From an uncultured Bacteroidales bacterium (GTDB lineage Bacteria; Bacteroidota; Bacteroidia; Bacteroidales; UBA932): a stretch of DNA of 35,431 nt. The stretch covers positions 1 through 35,431 of the forward strand of contig CAKUVA010000021.1 in NCBI GenBank assembly GCA_934693135.1, written 5' to 3'. The position numbers and the translations under genes are program-made. The notes below the pieces were generated by a model. It saw only the letters and a list, made by a program, of their open reading frames with translations. It was not told the DNA's origin and ran no database searches. Shown here one piece after another: positions 8,270 through 16,201 of this stretch; within the stretch, counting starts at the first letter, position 1, and every line of letters begins with the position of its first letter.

Positions 8270-10132
8270 TTATTTTATATCAACATCCTGAGAAACCACT
8301 GTCCACTTAAGCAGACGTAGTTCAGCAGCGACATAATAATCTTCCTTTTCACCAGGAATGACAACAAGTTCCTCATCTGGATGGAAGACAGGATTACCTA
8401 CTTTGGCAATACCCTTCAGGACAAGATTATATATATGGTTTCGTACATTACCATAAAGGAGATCACCATTAGAGTGATGTACAATAGGAACCATATAATA
8501 GCATTTACCTTGATTAAAGCCAGTCAAACTATTGGTATAGCTCTTCTTAAGCAAAGCAGTAAGATCAGCTGCTGTAATTTCCTTAGAATGGTCACCGATT
8601 TTATATAGCTTTGCATCAGTTACACCTGACTTAGCGATACTCTTAACTTCCACACCGACCAAAGAACGATTATTGCAATTAGCATCGAAATTAGTAAGGT
8701 CGAGCGTCAAATCATCAGGTGCAACATTTGATGTCTTAGCTACTCCGCCTTCTGTATATGCCCATTCGTAATTATCAGAAATCCTATTGGCTATTTGTAT
8801 TTTAAGAGTATTCTTAGTAAAATACATTCCATCATAAGAATACAAGTCCTGTAAGGTCCACTGAGGATTGGCAGCACTACCTGCTCCGCCCATATTTGAA
8901 GGAATCAGTTTAGTCTCAACATGAGCCGCAATAAGAATACTTGTAACATTAGCGTTCTGACCAGGAAGAGCTTTTGCATCCTCCTTCGACACAGTATTCT
9001 CATACAGATAAGTGTAATCCTTTGTATTGGCTCCCGCCGCGTCATTCCATGAATGATATTTAAGCCTATTATATGTATCGCTCTGGCTAGTTGCAGTGAA
9101 AGTATAGTCTGACTTTCCTGAATAGTTTATATCCTTTGCCCAGAACGAACGGAAATACATGTTATTTCCATTATTATCATATACATTCCAATTAGCAAAA
9201 GGAGCCGTATATAGCCACTCCGTAGGAACCTCTTTAAGTGTATAGCCGCTAACATTATATGCATTTACGCACCATCCATCAACAACAATACGAATCTTTG
9301 CAAAAGAGCCATCAACAATGCTTGGGGAATCTTCAGGTAATTCGAAATAATACTTTCCGCTTTCTGAAACTTTGTCCCCATTTTCATATATAGCGGCTTC
9401 TGTTGCATCTGTTATAGTCTTAAGACCACTGGCAGCAGTCATTCTAACCTTTGATACAACACGCTCTACATATATGTCAACTGGTGATTTCAAAGCCTCA
9501 GCAGCTGTATTTTTAACTTTATCACGAGCAATTTGCGCCCCCTCGACAATTTTAGTAGGACTGCCATCAACCTTCTTGTCTGCATAGACAGAATTAGACA
9601 TCAAGAAAGAACCTGCAGTCTCGGTGATAGTAGCATCAACTGTTTCTTCATTAAGCTTTTGCAAAGATTCCTTAAGCTTGTCCAAATCACCTGGATAATT
9701 CAGAATAGCTACGACTTGAGAAGGTCTGACAGATGATGGTCCAAGCACTACCACAGCATTTGTCTTCTTATCCATACCAGCCCCTGTCATTTCAGAATCC
9801 GTAAGTGTGATCTTATCAATATCTGAAAGATTACCATCTGCACTCACGGCCATAAATTTCCCTGATGTAAGGAAGTTACCAGTGCCATCATAAAACAAGA
9901 AGATGGATTTTTTAGGGTCGATTGTACATTCAGCCTCTGTACCACCCTCAAAACCAGGGTTATAATCAGCCTTAGTTCCACTCGGAGATCCGGTTGCCAT
10001 GGCCAAATTAAATGCCATGTACTGATTACCATTAATCACATCCGGATCTTCCGGAGTGGCAGGCTCGTGGTTGCAGGCTGTAATCGCTGCTGCAGCCATA
10101 AGTCCCCACGCAAGTTTTTTTACGTAATCCAT
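8270..10132 (-). CDS. Mfa1/FimA family major fimbrillin (lipoprotein precursor)
   Basis: About 620 residues from ATG 10132: MDYVKKLAWGLMAAAAITAC gives a short signal peptide and lipobox ITAC. The family hallmarks are an N-terminal Mfa-like domain (YMAFNLAMA, SIFLFYDGTGNFLT), a middle strand VYVERVVSKVRMTA-like segment, late text MVPIVHHSNGDLLYGNVRNHIYNLVLKGI, and the C-terminal KWTVVSQDVDI strand. In this family subunits are lipid-exported, trimmed, and polymerised by strand exchange. It is third in the operon, after the two outer-membrane proteins and before the anchor. An upstream ATG at 10165 would put eleven residues ahead of the signal peptide. Calling it the shaft subunit rests on position and family. 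Confidence 0.85.
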   Translation of the reverse strand: MDYVKKLAWGLMAAAAITACNHEPATPEDPDVINGNQYMAFNLAMATGSPSGTKADYNPGFEGGTEAECTIDPKKSIFLFYDGTGNFLTSGKFMAVSADGNLSDIDKITLTDSEMTGAGMDKKTNAVVVLGPSSVRPSQVVAILNYPGDLDKLKESLQKLNEETVDATITETAGSFLMSNSVYADKKVDGSPTKIVEGAQIARDKVKNTAAEALKSPVDIYVERVVSKVRMTAASGLKTITDATEAAIYENGDKVSESGKYYFELPEDSPSIVDGSFAKIRIVVDGWCVNAYNVSGYTLKEVPTEWLYTAPFANWNVYDNNGNNMYFRSFWAKDINYSGKSDYTFTATSQSDTYNRLKYHSWNDAAGANTKDYTYLYENTVSKEDAKALPGQNANVTSILIAAHVETKLIPSNMGGAGSAANPQWTLQDLYSYDGMYFTKNTLKIQIANRISDNYEWAYTEGGVAKTSNVAPDDLTLDLTNFDANCNNRSLVGVEVKSIAKSGVTDAKLYKIGDHSKEITAADLTALLKKSYTNSLTGFNQGKCYYMVPIVHHSNGDLLYGNVRNHIYNLVLKGIAKVGNPVFHPDEELVVIPGEKEDYYVAAELRLLKWTVVSQDVDIK

Positions 10133-10175
10133 AAGATTATAAATTAAATTATTAATAAATTTCATCTATTATATA

Positions 10176-11615
10176 TCACTTTCTATTACGGAGTCTGCTT
10201 TCCACTTGCACCAAGTTAGCTTTGGCAGATGGAAGCTTATTTGCAATAGGCTTGAACAAAGCTTCTGCTGCCTCCAAATCACCATTCATACAGGCAAGGA
10301 TTCCTCGTGCATTGTCAGCCTCTGGGGAATCTCCGGCATTGGCAAGGAACGCGGCAGCACTCTCCTTATCACCACGCGAAAGCGAAACGCATGCAGCATT
10401 AAGATTGGCAGGAGCACTTTCAGGGAACATCCTGACAGCGACATCGAACACATGACAAAACTCTTCACTTCCTACTTCATAGCTATTAGCCACAAGATAC
10501 ATCTCATTGAGTGACAGGTTCTGCGGACGTTCCCGTATCACGCGCTGAGCTTCTTCCAAACTGAAAGATTTCACAGTATAAGAGACTTTGTAGTCCGTTC
10601 TCCTAAGAAAAGGATATACCTCAGAGAGTAGTGTATTTCTATAGAATGCAGGCCACTTCTGTGCAATCGTTCTATCCTTTAGGTCAGGATCAATGTCACT
10701 ATCAATGATTTCAAGCAATGCTTCCTTCATATTTAGCGCACTACTATCGACATATTCACGCACACCCTTCCAATCCTCTGCAGTTGATGACATCGTAAAT
10801 ATTTTCTTGTCGAGCTCCGGATAGTTATTTTCGAGGTATGCTACAAGAGCTTCTGTACGATGCTCTGCCAGCTCTCCATTATGAGAAAAACTTCCATCAG
10901 GCGATGCATAGCCATGCAGCTCAATACCTGTCAGAGTTACATCTTTATCATTTTTCACCAAGTCAATGGTCTGACGAATCTTGCGAAGTTCGAAAGCATT
11001 GTTGCCAAAATCAGGACGTATGTCATATTTGTCCACAACAAAATTTAGCCTTGCAGAACCTGAAACTTCCCTCTCCTTTATAGCTTCTGCGTTAGGCTGA
11101 ATGAAAGCATATCTGAAATCCCATGGGCGATCAGGATTAACAAGCTTAGATTCTGTGGACGTCGTCAGCACATTTCCAAGTACCACTTGACCGCATCCGC
11201 AAGATTCTTGCGATATGATAAGCTGTGCCCCATCCATCCAATCTGCATATTCCGTGATGTGCTCATACTTTGTATCTTGTGAAACACCATTATGTCTGCG
11301 AACTACGACTTGAGGATTCTCCGTCGCAGTAGCATGCTCTCGCATATAATATATGTAGCGCAAACGACCTAAAATTTCCACAGCGGGAAGTTTAAGTGTA
11401 TCTCCAGCATTGACAAGCATTGGGGTAAAAGCCAATCCCCTATTCGCCGAGAGATCAAGATCGCTCATATCGAGTGAGAAACCGACATTGACATGGCTGC
11501 CATCCTTATCGAGCACGACATCACCAACTTTCACTTTTCCACCAGCTAATGTCTGACCTCCAACATATTGCATTGATGCAACAAGAATCAAAAGTGTATA
11601 TATAACTTTTTTCAT
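10176..11615 (-). CDS. DUF3868/OmpA-like outer membrane protein of the fimbrial operon
   Basis: About 479 residues starting at ATG 11615, which opens a standard signal peptide (MKKVIYTLLILVASMQYVGG, then QTLAGG). The first half matches DUF3868 (VLDKDGSHVNVGFSLDMSDL, LAFTPMLVNAGDTLKLPAVEILG). An OmpA-like segment follows (NFVVDKYDIRPDFG, IELHGYASPDGSF, NGELAEHRTEALVAYL), suited to peptidoglycan binding. The last 80 residues read like short TPR repeats (NLNAACVSLSRGDKESAAAFL, ARGILACMNGDLEAAEALF). A longer start at 11645 would overlap the preceding gene. It lies 13 bp after DUF3575 and 43 bp before the fimbrillin. It may link the fimbria to the cell wall, which is inference. Confidence 0.82.
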   Translation of the reverse strand: MKKVIYTLLILVASMQYVGGQTLAGGKVKVGDVVLDKDGSHVNVGFSLDMSDLDLSANRGLAFTPMLVNAGDTLKLPAVEILGRLRYIYYMREHATATENPQVVVRRHNGVSQDTKYEHITEYADWMDGAQLIISQESCGCGQVVLGNVLTTSTESKLVNPDRPWDFRYAFIQPNAEAIKEREVSGSARLNFVVDKYDIRPDFGNNAFELRKIRQTIDLVKNDKDVTLTGIELHGYASPDGSFSHNGELAEHRTEALVAYLENNYPELDKKIFTMSSTAEDWKGVREYVDSSALNMKEALLEIIDSDIDPDLKDRTIAQKWPAFYRNTLLSEVYPFLRRTDYKVSYTVKSFSLEEAQRVIRERPQNLSLNEMYLVANSYEVGSEEFCHVFDVAVRMFPESAPANLNAACVSLSRGDKESAAAFLANAGDSPEADNARGILACMNGDLEAAEALFKPIANKLPSAKANLVQVESRLRNRK

Positions 11616-11628
11616 ATCAACTGCCGTT

Positions 11629-12234
11629 TTAGAATACATATACAAGGCTTATAGCAACTTTTGTCGGCCCGACATAAAAATGATCTCCACTGCCCTGTTT
11701 CTTTCCACACTCCGGACATTCAAACTGGTCATACTTGCTGTAAACCACACCAAGTCCAAGTTCGAATTCGATATTGAAATGATTAGCAACGGCCCAGTCA
11801 TAACCATAAGCAACTCCAGCCCCAAGCATCCAACCCTGGTAGCGACTATCTTCGAGTTTGCCGAAATCAGTGCCAAGAAACTTAAAATCTGATGGTATGT
11901 TACCGACATTATATTGCCCACCAAGAGCATGGAAACCAAGAAAACTTCCCATGAATTTATTGCACATCCACCAACGCACCTCAGGCTGTACTAACCAATG
12001 TTTCCACTTACGATTGTCAGAAAATTCCCATGGGTTATAGTTGCCAGAAACATCAAGTGTCCACCTGGGCGAAAGACCGACTTCTACCCCTGCATTGATC
12101 GTGGTCGTCGCGTCATATAACAGATTGGTCTTGACAGCAAAACTCTGCCCGTCTGTCGGTAAGACGTACATAAACAAAGCAGACGCCAAGGCCAGAGGCT
12201 TCAGCATATTTTTCACTTTAAAAAACATCATCAT
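11629..12234 (-). CDS. DUF3575 outer membrane beta-barrel protein
   Basis: A 201-residue exported protein with a signal peptide (MLKPLALASALFMYVLPTDG, then QSFAVKTNLLYDATTTINAG). The text FAVKTNLLYDA, the NPWEFSDNRKWKHWLVQPEVRWW block and the aromatic C-terminus SLVYVF are typical of DUF3575, a small porin-like barrel often found first in Bacteroidales fimbrial operons. A CPEC pair sits in a late loop (FECPECGKKQG), which could bind metal or form a disulfide. It is the first operon gene, about 40 bp from a TAnnTTTG box; three ATG codons in a row start it. Role in fimbrial biogenesis is inferred from context. Confidence 0.85.
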   Translation of the reverse strand: MMMFFKVKNMLKPLALASALFMYVLPTDGQSFAVKTNLLYDATTTINAGVEVGLSPRWTLDVSGNYNPWEFSDNRKWKHWLVQPEVRWWMCNKFMGSFLGFHALGGQYNVGNIPSDFKFLGTDFGKLEDSRYQGWMLGAGVAYGYDWAVANHFNIEFELGLGVVYSKYDQFECPECGKKQGSGDHFYVGPTKVAISLVYVF

Positions 12235-12274
12235 CCAATTCTACCGATAGATAAAATCCTCAAAAAACAAGTTG

Positions 12275-12282
12275 CAAAAATA
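12275..12282 (-). promoter_or_regulatory. Predicted -7 box of the fimbrial operon
   Basis: On the minus strand TATTTTTG fits TAnnTTTG and ends about 40 bp before the DUF3575 start, so transcription would begin near 12270. No good -33 TTG is visible, consistent with (but not proving) an activator-dependent promoter. Confidence 0.5.
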
Positions 12283-12307
12283 GAAGATTAACTGTATAAT
12301 CGATAGG

Positions 12308-12326
12308 AAAAATACGGCGTATTTTT
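12308..12326. promoter_or_regulatory. 19-bp palindrome upstream of the fimbrial promoter
   Basis: AAAAATACGGCGTATTTTT is a perfect inverted repeat of two 9-bp arms around one G. It is centred about 45 bp upstream of the predicted transcription start, a normal place for an activator site of the adjacent AraC-type regulator. It could also fold as an A/T-flanked terminator for the regulator gene. Confidence 0.5.
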
Positions 12327-12352
12327 ACAAATTATGATTCAAAGAAAGAAGA

Positions 12353-12388
12353 ATATCGTATAAATTTTGTTTTATTACAATACGATAT
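12353..12388 (-). terminator. Probable terminator of the AraC-type regulator gene
   Basis: Arms ATATCGTAT (12353-12361) and ATACGATAT (12380-12388) pair perfectly over 9 bp and lie about 25 bp beyond the regulator's stop codon. On the minus strand the stem is followed by a pyrimidine-rich run (TCTTCTTTCTTT). The stem is AT-rich, so it may be leaky. Confidence 0.4.
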
Positions 12389-12412
12389 AATTAGTTAATA
12401 CCCAATATGTTG

Positions 12413-13600
12413 TTAAAATTTACCATCAGAATTTTCCAATAGTTCTATCTTATATTGTGTAGGAGTTTTTCCAGTATATCGTTTAAAGATGCGAGTCATT
12501 GCGGAAGCATCAGTAAAACCAGCCATATCGGCTAACTCAGCAACTGTAACACTTGGTGTTTCTGCGATAATCCTCTTTAGTTCATCAATCCGGAGACTAT
12601 TTATCCAAGAATTAAAATTCATTTCGAAAACATCATTGATGAAATTTGAAAGAAGACGTGAGCTTATCCCCATCTGCCTTGCCACTTCCGATATAGTCAA
12701 CCCCTCTTTCATAAATGGTTTGGACTTTTCAGAACTCCAAGTATTCACAATACTCTCGAGACGATTCTGCTCTTCTAATGATGCCTCTCTCCCCTCTATG
12801 TTATCACTTGTATCAACATGCATGTCATCATTATTGATAACTGAAGCTCCTGAAAAAGCTGCCGCCGAAAGACAGAACAGATTCTGAAGATTCATAACTA
12901 TTATGGCGAAAAGCACAAACACAGCCGTATCAATCCAAGTTAGAATCAGATCAGAACACTTATTCATGACAACCAAATCAATACATGCTATAAGCACATA
13001 AACGACATAAAAATAAAACATATTTGTTATCCAACGTCCCCGTTGTGTATCTCCTGAAAAATAGTTGTCAATATTATTATTAAAGCGTATAGCTTTTTGT
13101 ATGAGACGTTTGACAAATATTAATAATTCAGATATAAGAATTATATACAAGCAGATAGTCAAAATACTTGCATACATGCTATCTATATATGTCAGATATT
13201 TGGAAACGTGAAGAGAAAGACCAAATTTACTTATATAACCAACAATATACATGACGCCAATCACCAAAACAGGAGCTATCAATAATTTCTGTCCCCTGCA
13301 TGAAACACTATCATCATACATCAGCGCAAGTAACGCAAATGTTACCATGAATATCTGTGTATAAAAAGCTATAGGTACGAAAAATTTATTCAGCAGAAAA
13401 TAATCCGCACCATGCAAGATCATGGCTACAATAGCTGAACATTCTAAAGCTTCAATAAAGGCACTGACAGCAAGTAATCTCTTGACTCTGTCAAAGCTAT
13501 GATTCTTCAGAGCACCTGTGTTAACACCAAGAAATACAATTCCTAATATAATATAACAAGCAACCATAAAAATATAGGTTGCAATCTCTAAAAATTCCAT
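12413..13600 (-). CDS. Membrane-bound AraC-type regulator (seven TM helices plus HTH)
   Basis: A 395-residue protein with an unusual layout. Residues 1-245 contain seven hydrophobic helices (about 4-25, 41-64, 68-95, 105-127, 141-167, 192-212, 220-243). An acidic linker follows, then a C-terminal AraC double helix-turn-helix from about 300 to 388, with LTISEVARQMGISSRLLSNFIND as the first HTH and VTVAELADMAGFTDASAMTRIFKRYTGKTPTQYK as the second. It should sit in the cytoplasmic membrane and bind DNA directly. It is on the same strand and directly upstream of the fimbrial operon, which it most likely controls. Its 5' region holds a G10 run and a perfect AGGAGG 12 bp before the ATG, rare in this phylum. 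Ligand unknown. Confidence 0.82.
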   Translation of the reverse strand: MEFLEIATYIFMVACYIILGIVFLGVNTGALKNHSFDRVKRLLAVSAFIEALECSAIVAMILHGADYFLLNKFFVPIAFYTQIFMVTFALLALMYDDSVSCRGQKLLIAPVLVIGVMYIVGYISKFGLSLHVSKYLTYIDSMYASILTICLYIILISELLIFVKRLIQKAIRFNNNIDNYFSGDTQRGRWITNMFYFYVVYVLIACIDLVVMNKCSDLILTWIDTAVFVLFAIIVMNLQNLFCLSAAAFSGASVINNDDMHVDTSDNIEGREASLEEQNRLESIVNTWSSEKSKPFMKEGLTISEVARQMGISSRLLSNFINDVFEMNFNSWINSLRIDELKRIIAETPSVTVAELADMAGFTDASAMTRIFKRYTGKTPTQYKIELLENSDGKF

Positions 13601-13612
13601 AATATTAACGGA

Positions 13613-13618
13613 CCTCCT
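13613..13618 (-). promoter_or_regulatory. AGGAGG ribosome-binding sequence before the regulator
   Basis: On the minus strand AGGAGG lies 12 nt before ATG 13600. Bacteroidetes genes seldom use strong Shine-Dalgarno sites, so a perfect one here stands out. The spacing is longer than the usual 5-9 nt. It supports the 13600 start because no other in-frame start is near. Confidence 0.45.
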
Positions 13619-13668
13619 AATGACGTTATATCATAACATTCACTAACTAATTACTTATCAGTATTTTA

Positions 13669-13678
13669 CCCCCCCCCC
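13669..13678. repeat. Homopolymer C10 (G10 on the regulator's strand)
   Basis: Ten consecutive C on the plus strand, 69-78 bp before the start of the AraC-type fimbrial regulator. Read on its coding strand it is TTTG followed by nine more G, then an AT-rich stretch. A tract of this length is prone to slipped-strand length change and lies where a promoter spacer could be. Confidence 0.9.
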
Positions 13679-13777
13679 AAACATTAAGCTAAAAGTATTG
13701 TGAACGTAAAATTACATGAAATTCCTCATTTTCACAAATTTTAAATCAGTTCACTTTAGTCCACGTTATATCTTATT

Positions 13778-13813
13778 ACTTAGAAGATGTTTAAGTTTAA
13801 ACATCTTCTAAGT
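13778..13813. repeat. Perfect 17-bp inverted repeat with 2-bp centre
   Basis: ACTTAGAAGATGTTTAA (13778-13794) faces its exact complement at 13797-13813 with GT between. This 36-bp near-perfect palindrome sits between the glycerophosphodiesterase terminator and the 5' region of the fimbrial regulator. It has no T-run and no second copy in the window. It could be two insertion-sequence ends left face to face, a cruciform-forming regulatory site, or an extra terminator. Confidence 0.85.
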
Positions 13814-13819
13814 GAACAC

Positions 13820-13866
13820 AAAAAAAAGTGTTCCTCGGAACATCTCACAACGAGACACCGAGGAAC
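13820..13866 (-). terminator. Rho-independent terminator of the mtlD/GDPD operon
   Basis: On the minus strand GTTCCTCGG (13866-13858) pairs with CCGAGGAAC (13838-13830) over nine perfect pairs, with an inner TCTC/GAGA extension. The stem is followed by AC and eight T. It starts 34 bp after the glycerophosphodiesterase stop. A second small stem, GAACAC/GTGTTC, brackets the T-run. Confidence 0.85.
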
Positions 13867-13899
13867 GATTGCAACATACAAAAACAGAGAGTTGTATAA

Positions 13900-14907
13900 C
13901 TACCTCATTTTCTTAGCTTTATTCTGTAGAGAATGAATTTCTTTTCTCGACCATGGAAGGCCTATGAATTCTGACGGATAATCAGTCTCGATAATGTCCG
14001 GTTCAGCAAGAAGCTCACGTTCATAAGCGACTTTCCTATCAAAAGCATTCTTAACCTTATCTGACGATCCTGTTATTGAAGTCATTATCATAACACCCTT
14101 ATCATGGAGTTTCTTATAAATGTCTGTAAGTTCAGGATTTACAGCAAGTCTTACATATGCCATGATATGATCCCAAGGAATGTCACACTGGTCATAAGCA
14201 TCGAAATGCTTTTGAGAACTTATCTCCACGCAGAACATAACATTATGGATACCATGGTTCCAATAGTAAAGAGCCTCATCTATGGAACGAACACTCAACA
14301 TGATGTTATGATACATTGACCAGTCTCCACCAGGCTGAAGTTGCTTGATATAGTAGTCAAGACTGGCTTTCTTAACTTCATCACTCACCCCTTTAGTGTT
14401 GATGTACTTATTATCGAAGTTAAATACTACCTTATCTTTCCCCCATTCGAGTATCTGTTTCAATGTCGGAATCTTGTAAGATGTTTCCTTGCCAGTTCTA
14501 TCCACAAGATTAAGTTTCTGTAACTCTTCGTATGTATAGTCACTGACCCTTCCTTTACCTGTTGTGGTTCTGTCTACAGTCAAATCATGCATTAGGACCA
14601 TCACACTATCCTTCGTAAAGCTAAAGTCAATCTCGAAGAATGTCGGCATAAGGGACAATGTCTTCTCGCATGACTCTACACAATTTTCAGGATATCCAGG
14701 CATCATACCTCCCCTATGACCACTGATTATAACATCACGTTTAGGAGAGTATTTGAAATACGATTGAAGGTCCTCGAATGAATTCACAACGACCTTGTGC
14801 TCCTCAATGCCTTTCTGATACTGTGAAGCATCATTTACCTGAGCCGAAAGCTCGAATGCAGACATAGTTGCAACAAGAGTTGCGGCGATATATCTTGATT
14901 TAATCAT
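13900..14907 (-). CDS. Exported glycerophosphodiester phosphodiesterase family protein
   Basis: A 335-residue protein with a signal peptide (MIKSRYIAATLVATMSAFELSAQ), so periplasmic or surface. The GDPD TIM-barrel pattern is clear: HRGG (His64, Arg65), PENCVESC, EIDFSFTKD (Glu92, Asp94), MHDLTVDRTTTGKG (His107), and late IETDYPSEFIGLPW. These enzymes release glycerol 3-phosphate from glycerophosphodiesters. FNFDNK stands where many relatives have an ELK-type metal-binding segment, so the metal site may differ. Its ATG overlaps the mtlD stop by four bases (ATGA), implying a coupled operon. It ends at a strong terminator. Confidence 0.87.
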   Translation of the reverse strand: MIKSRYIAATLVATMSAFELSAQVNDASQYQKGIEEHKVVVNSFEDLQSYFKYSPKRDVIISGHRGGMMPGYPENCVESCEKTLSLMPTFFEIDFSFTKDSVMVLMHDLTVDRTTTGKGRVSDYTYEELQKLNLVDRTGKETSYKIPTLKQILEWGKDKVVFNFDNKYINTKGVSDEVKKASLDYYIKQLQPGGDWSMYHNIMLSVRSIDEALYYWNHGIHNVMFCVEISSQKHFDAYDQCDIPWDHIMAYVRLAVNPELTDIYKKLHDKGVMIMTSITGSSDKVKNAFDRKVAYERELLAEPDIIETDYPSEFIGLPWSRKEIHSLQNKAKKMR

Positions 14908-16055
14908 ATTTTCTCAACTTCGTGGTAAGCTTTTACAATTTCAGCAATCATAGGGTCGTTTACAGCGATTCCTGTAACTTCTGATACAGTAGCTTCAAGT
15001 CCCTCATTCTTAATCTTCTCCATGAGTTGTACACTCTGAGGGTCCTCAGGATTATCGAAATGGAGAGCTGCACCAACGCCAAGCATAAGCTTATCATAAG
15101 GAAGGCCAAAGTTCTTAGCTGTCATAATAGGCTTTATAAGTCTATCATCAGATGAAAGCTTCCTAAGCGGTTCACGCCCAACACGGTTCACATCATCCTT
15201 AAGATAAGGATTATGGAAACGCTTGATGATCTTCTCGATATACTTAAAATGTGCCTCATGGTCGAAACCAAATTGTTTTACGAGAGCTTCGCCACTCTGC
15301 TGCATAGCAGCATGCACAAGTTCAAATATTTCAGGAACTTCGATGCTCTCTCCAATGGTCTGACATCCCTTCATCTTTCCAACATAGGCGGTAATAGCAT
15401 GTCCAGTATTGAGAGTGAAAAGCTTTCTCTCTATGTATGCCAATAGGTTATCGGCGAGGTTCATTCCATCAATCTTAGGTGCAGGACCTACAAAAGCTTT
15501 TTCCTCAACATTCCACTCGTAATACTTCTCTACCGCAACATCGATAGGATTTTCGCTTCTTACCGGAGGAACAATGCGGTCTACAGAGCAATCAGGGAAG
15601 CCGACGTGCTCGACACACCATGCTTTCTGCACATCATCAAGATGAGAAAGAACAGCCTCTTTCAAACGTGATGATGCCATAAGTCCATTTTCACAAGCGA
15701 TGATGTTAAGAGGCTCATTGATTCCAGCCTCTTTACGTGCAACTATACCTTTCGCAATAGCAGGGGCAATGAACTGAAGAATTCTTAAACCCACCGCAGT
15801 GGTTATAAGTTCTGCTTCCTTAATCTTTTCTACAACAGCATCTGTAGATGAATCCACCGCGCAGACATCACTAATAAGGATATCTTCGCTCTCAACATCT
15901 TTTATATGTACTGTGTACTGCTTGTCGGCATTAATTCTGTCGACAATTTCTTTGTTCACATCAGCGAACACAACACGATAGCCGGACTTTGAAAGAACGG
16001 CACCGATAAATCCGCGGCCAATATTGCCCGCGCCGAACTGTACTGCAAGTTTCAT
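14904..16055 (-). CDS. mtlD: Mannitol-1-phosphate 5-dehydrogenase
   Basis: A 383-residue NAD-dependent dehydrogenase that interconverts mannitol 1-phosphate and fructose 6-phosphate. The N-terminal Rossmann motif is GAGNIGRGFIG (residues 8-18). The family's catalytic signature is present as KLFTLNTGHAITAYVG, and HVGFPDCSVDRIVPP precedes it as in other polyol-specific long-chain dehydrogenases. Length is normal. No mannitol PTS or transporter is in the window, so the substrate may be made internally or the enzyme may act on a related polyol phosphate. It is first in a two-gene operon with the glycerophosphodiesterase. A TAnnTTTG box lies 66 bp upstream. Confidence 0.92.
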   Translation of the reverse strand: MKLAVQFGAGNIGRGFIGAVLSKSGYRVVFADVNKEIVDRINADKQYTVHIKDVESEDILISDVCAVDSSTDAVVEKIKEAELITTAVGLRILQFIAPAIAKGIVARKEAGINEPLNIIACENGLMASSRLKEAVLSHLDDVQKAWCVEHVGFPDCSVDRIVPPVRSENPIDVAVEKYYEWNVEEKAFVGPAPKIDGMNLADNLLAYIERKLFTLNTGHAITAYVGKMKGCQTIGESIEVPEIFELVHAAMQQSGEALVKQFGFDHEAHFKYIEKIIKRFHNPYLKDDVNRVGREPLRKLSSDDRLIKPIMTAKNFGLPYDKLMLGVGAALHFDNPEDPQSVQLMEKIKNEGLEATVSEVTGIAVNDPMIAEIVKAYHEVEKI

Positions 16056-16120
16056 TGTAAAATCTGTTTTAATGTTCAGGTCTTCGTATATAATACAATT
16101 TTGAAGGCCGTATCACCTAT

Positions 16121-16128
16121 CAAAATTA
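16121..16128 (-). promoter_or_regulatory. Predicted -7 box of mtlD
   Basis: TAATTTTG on the minus strand fits TAnnTTTG. It would give a leader of about 60 nt before the mtlD ATG at 16055. Confidence 0.45.
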
Positions 16129-16188
16129 CAATTTTTTGTCGAAACTACCATAAAAGTCGAAGAAATGTCACAAAATCATGAAAATGCT

Positions 16189-16196
16189 TATCTTTG
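16189..16196 (+). promoter_or_regulatory. Predicted -7 box of the 16202-19469 gene run
   Basis: TATCTTTG exactly fits TAnnTTTG and ends only five bases before ATG 16202. If used, the transcript would begin at or next to that ATG. This decides against the longer frame starting at 16178, which lies upstream of the box. Confidence 0.55.
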
Positions 16197-16201
16197 CAAA
16201 G

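Noticed and set aside
12308..12388. Invertible promoter bounded by the two palindromes upstream of the fimbrial operon
   Set aside because: The two palindromes differ in sequence and do not form a pair of matching inverted recombination sites.
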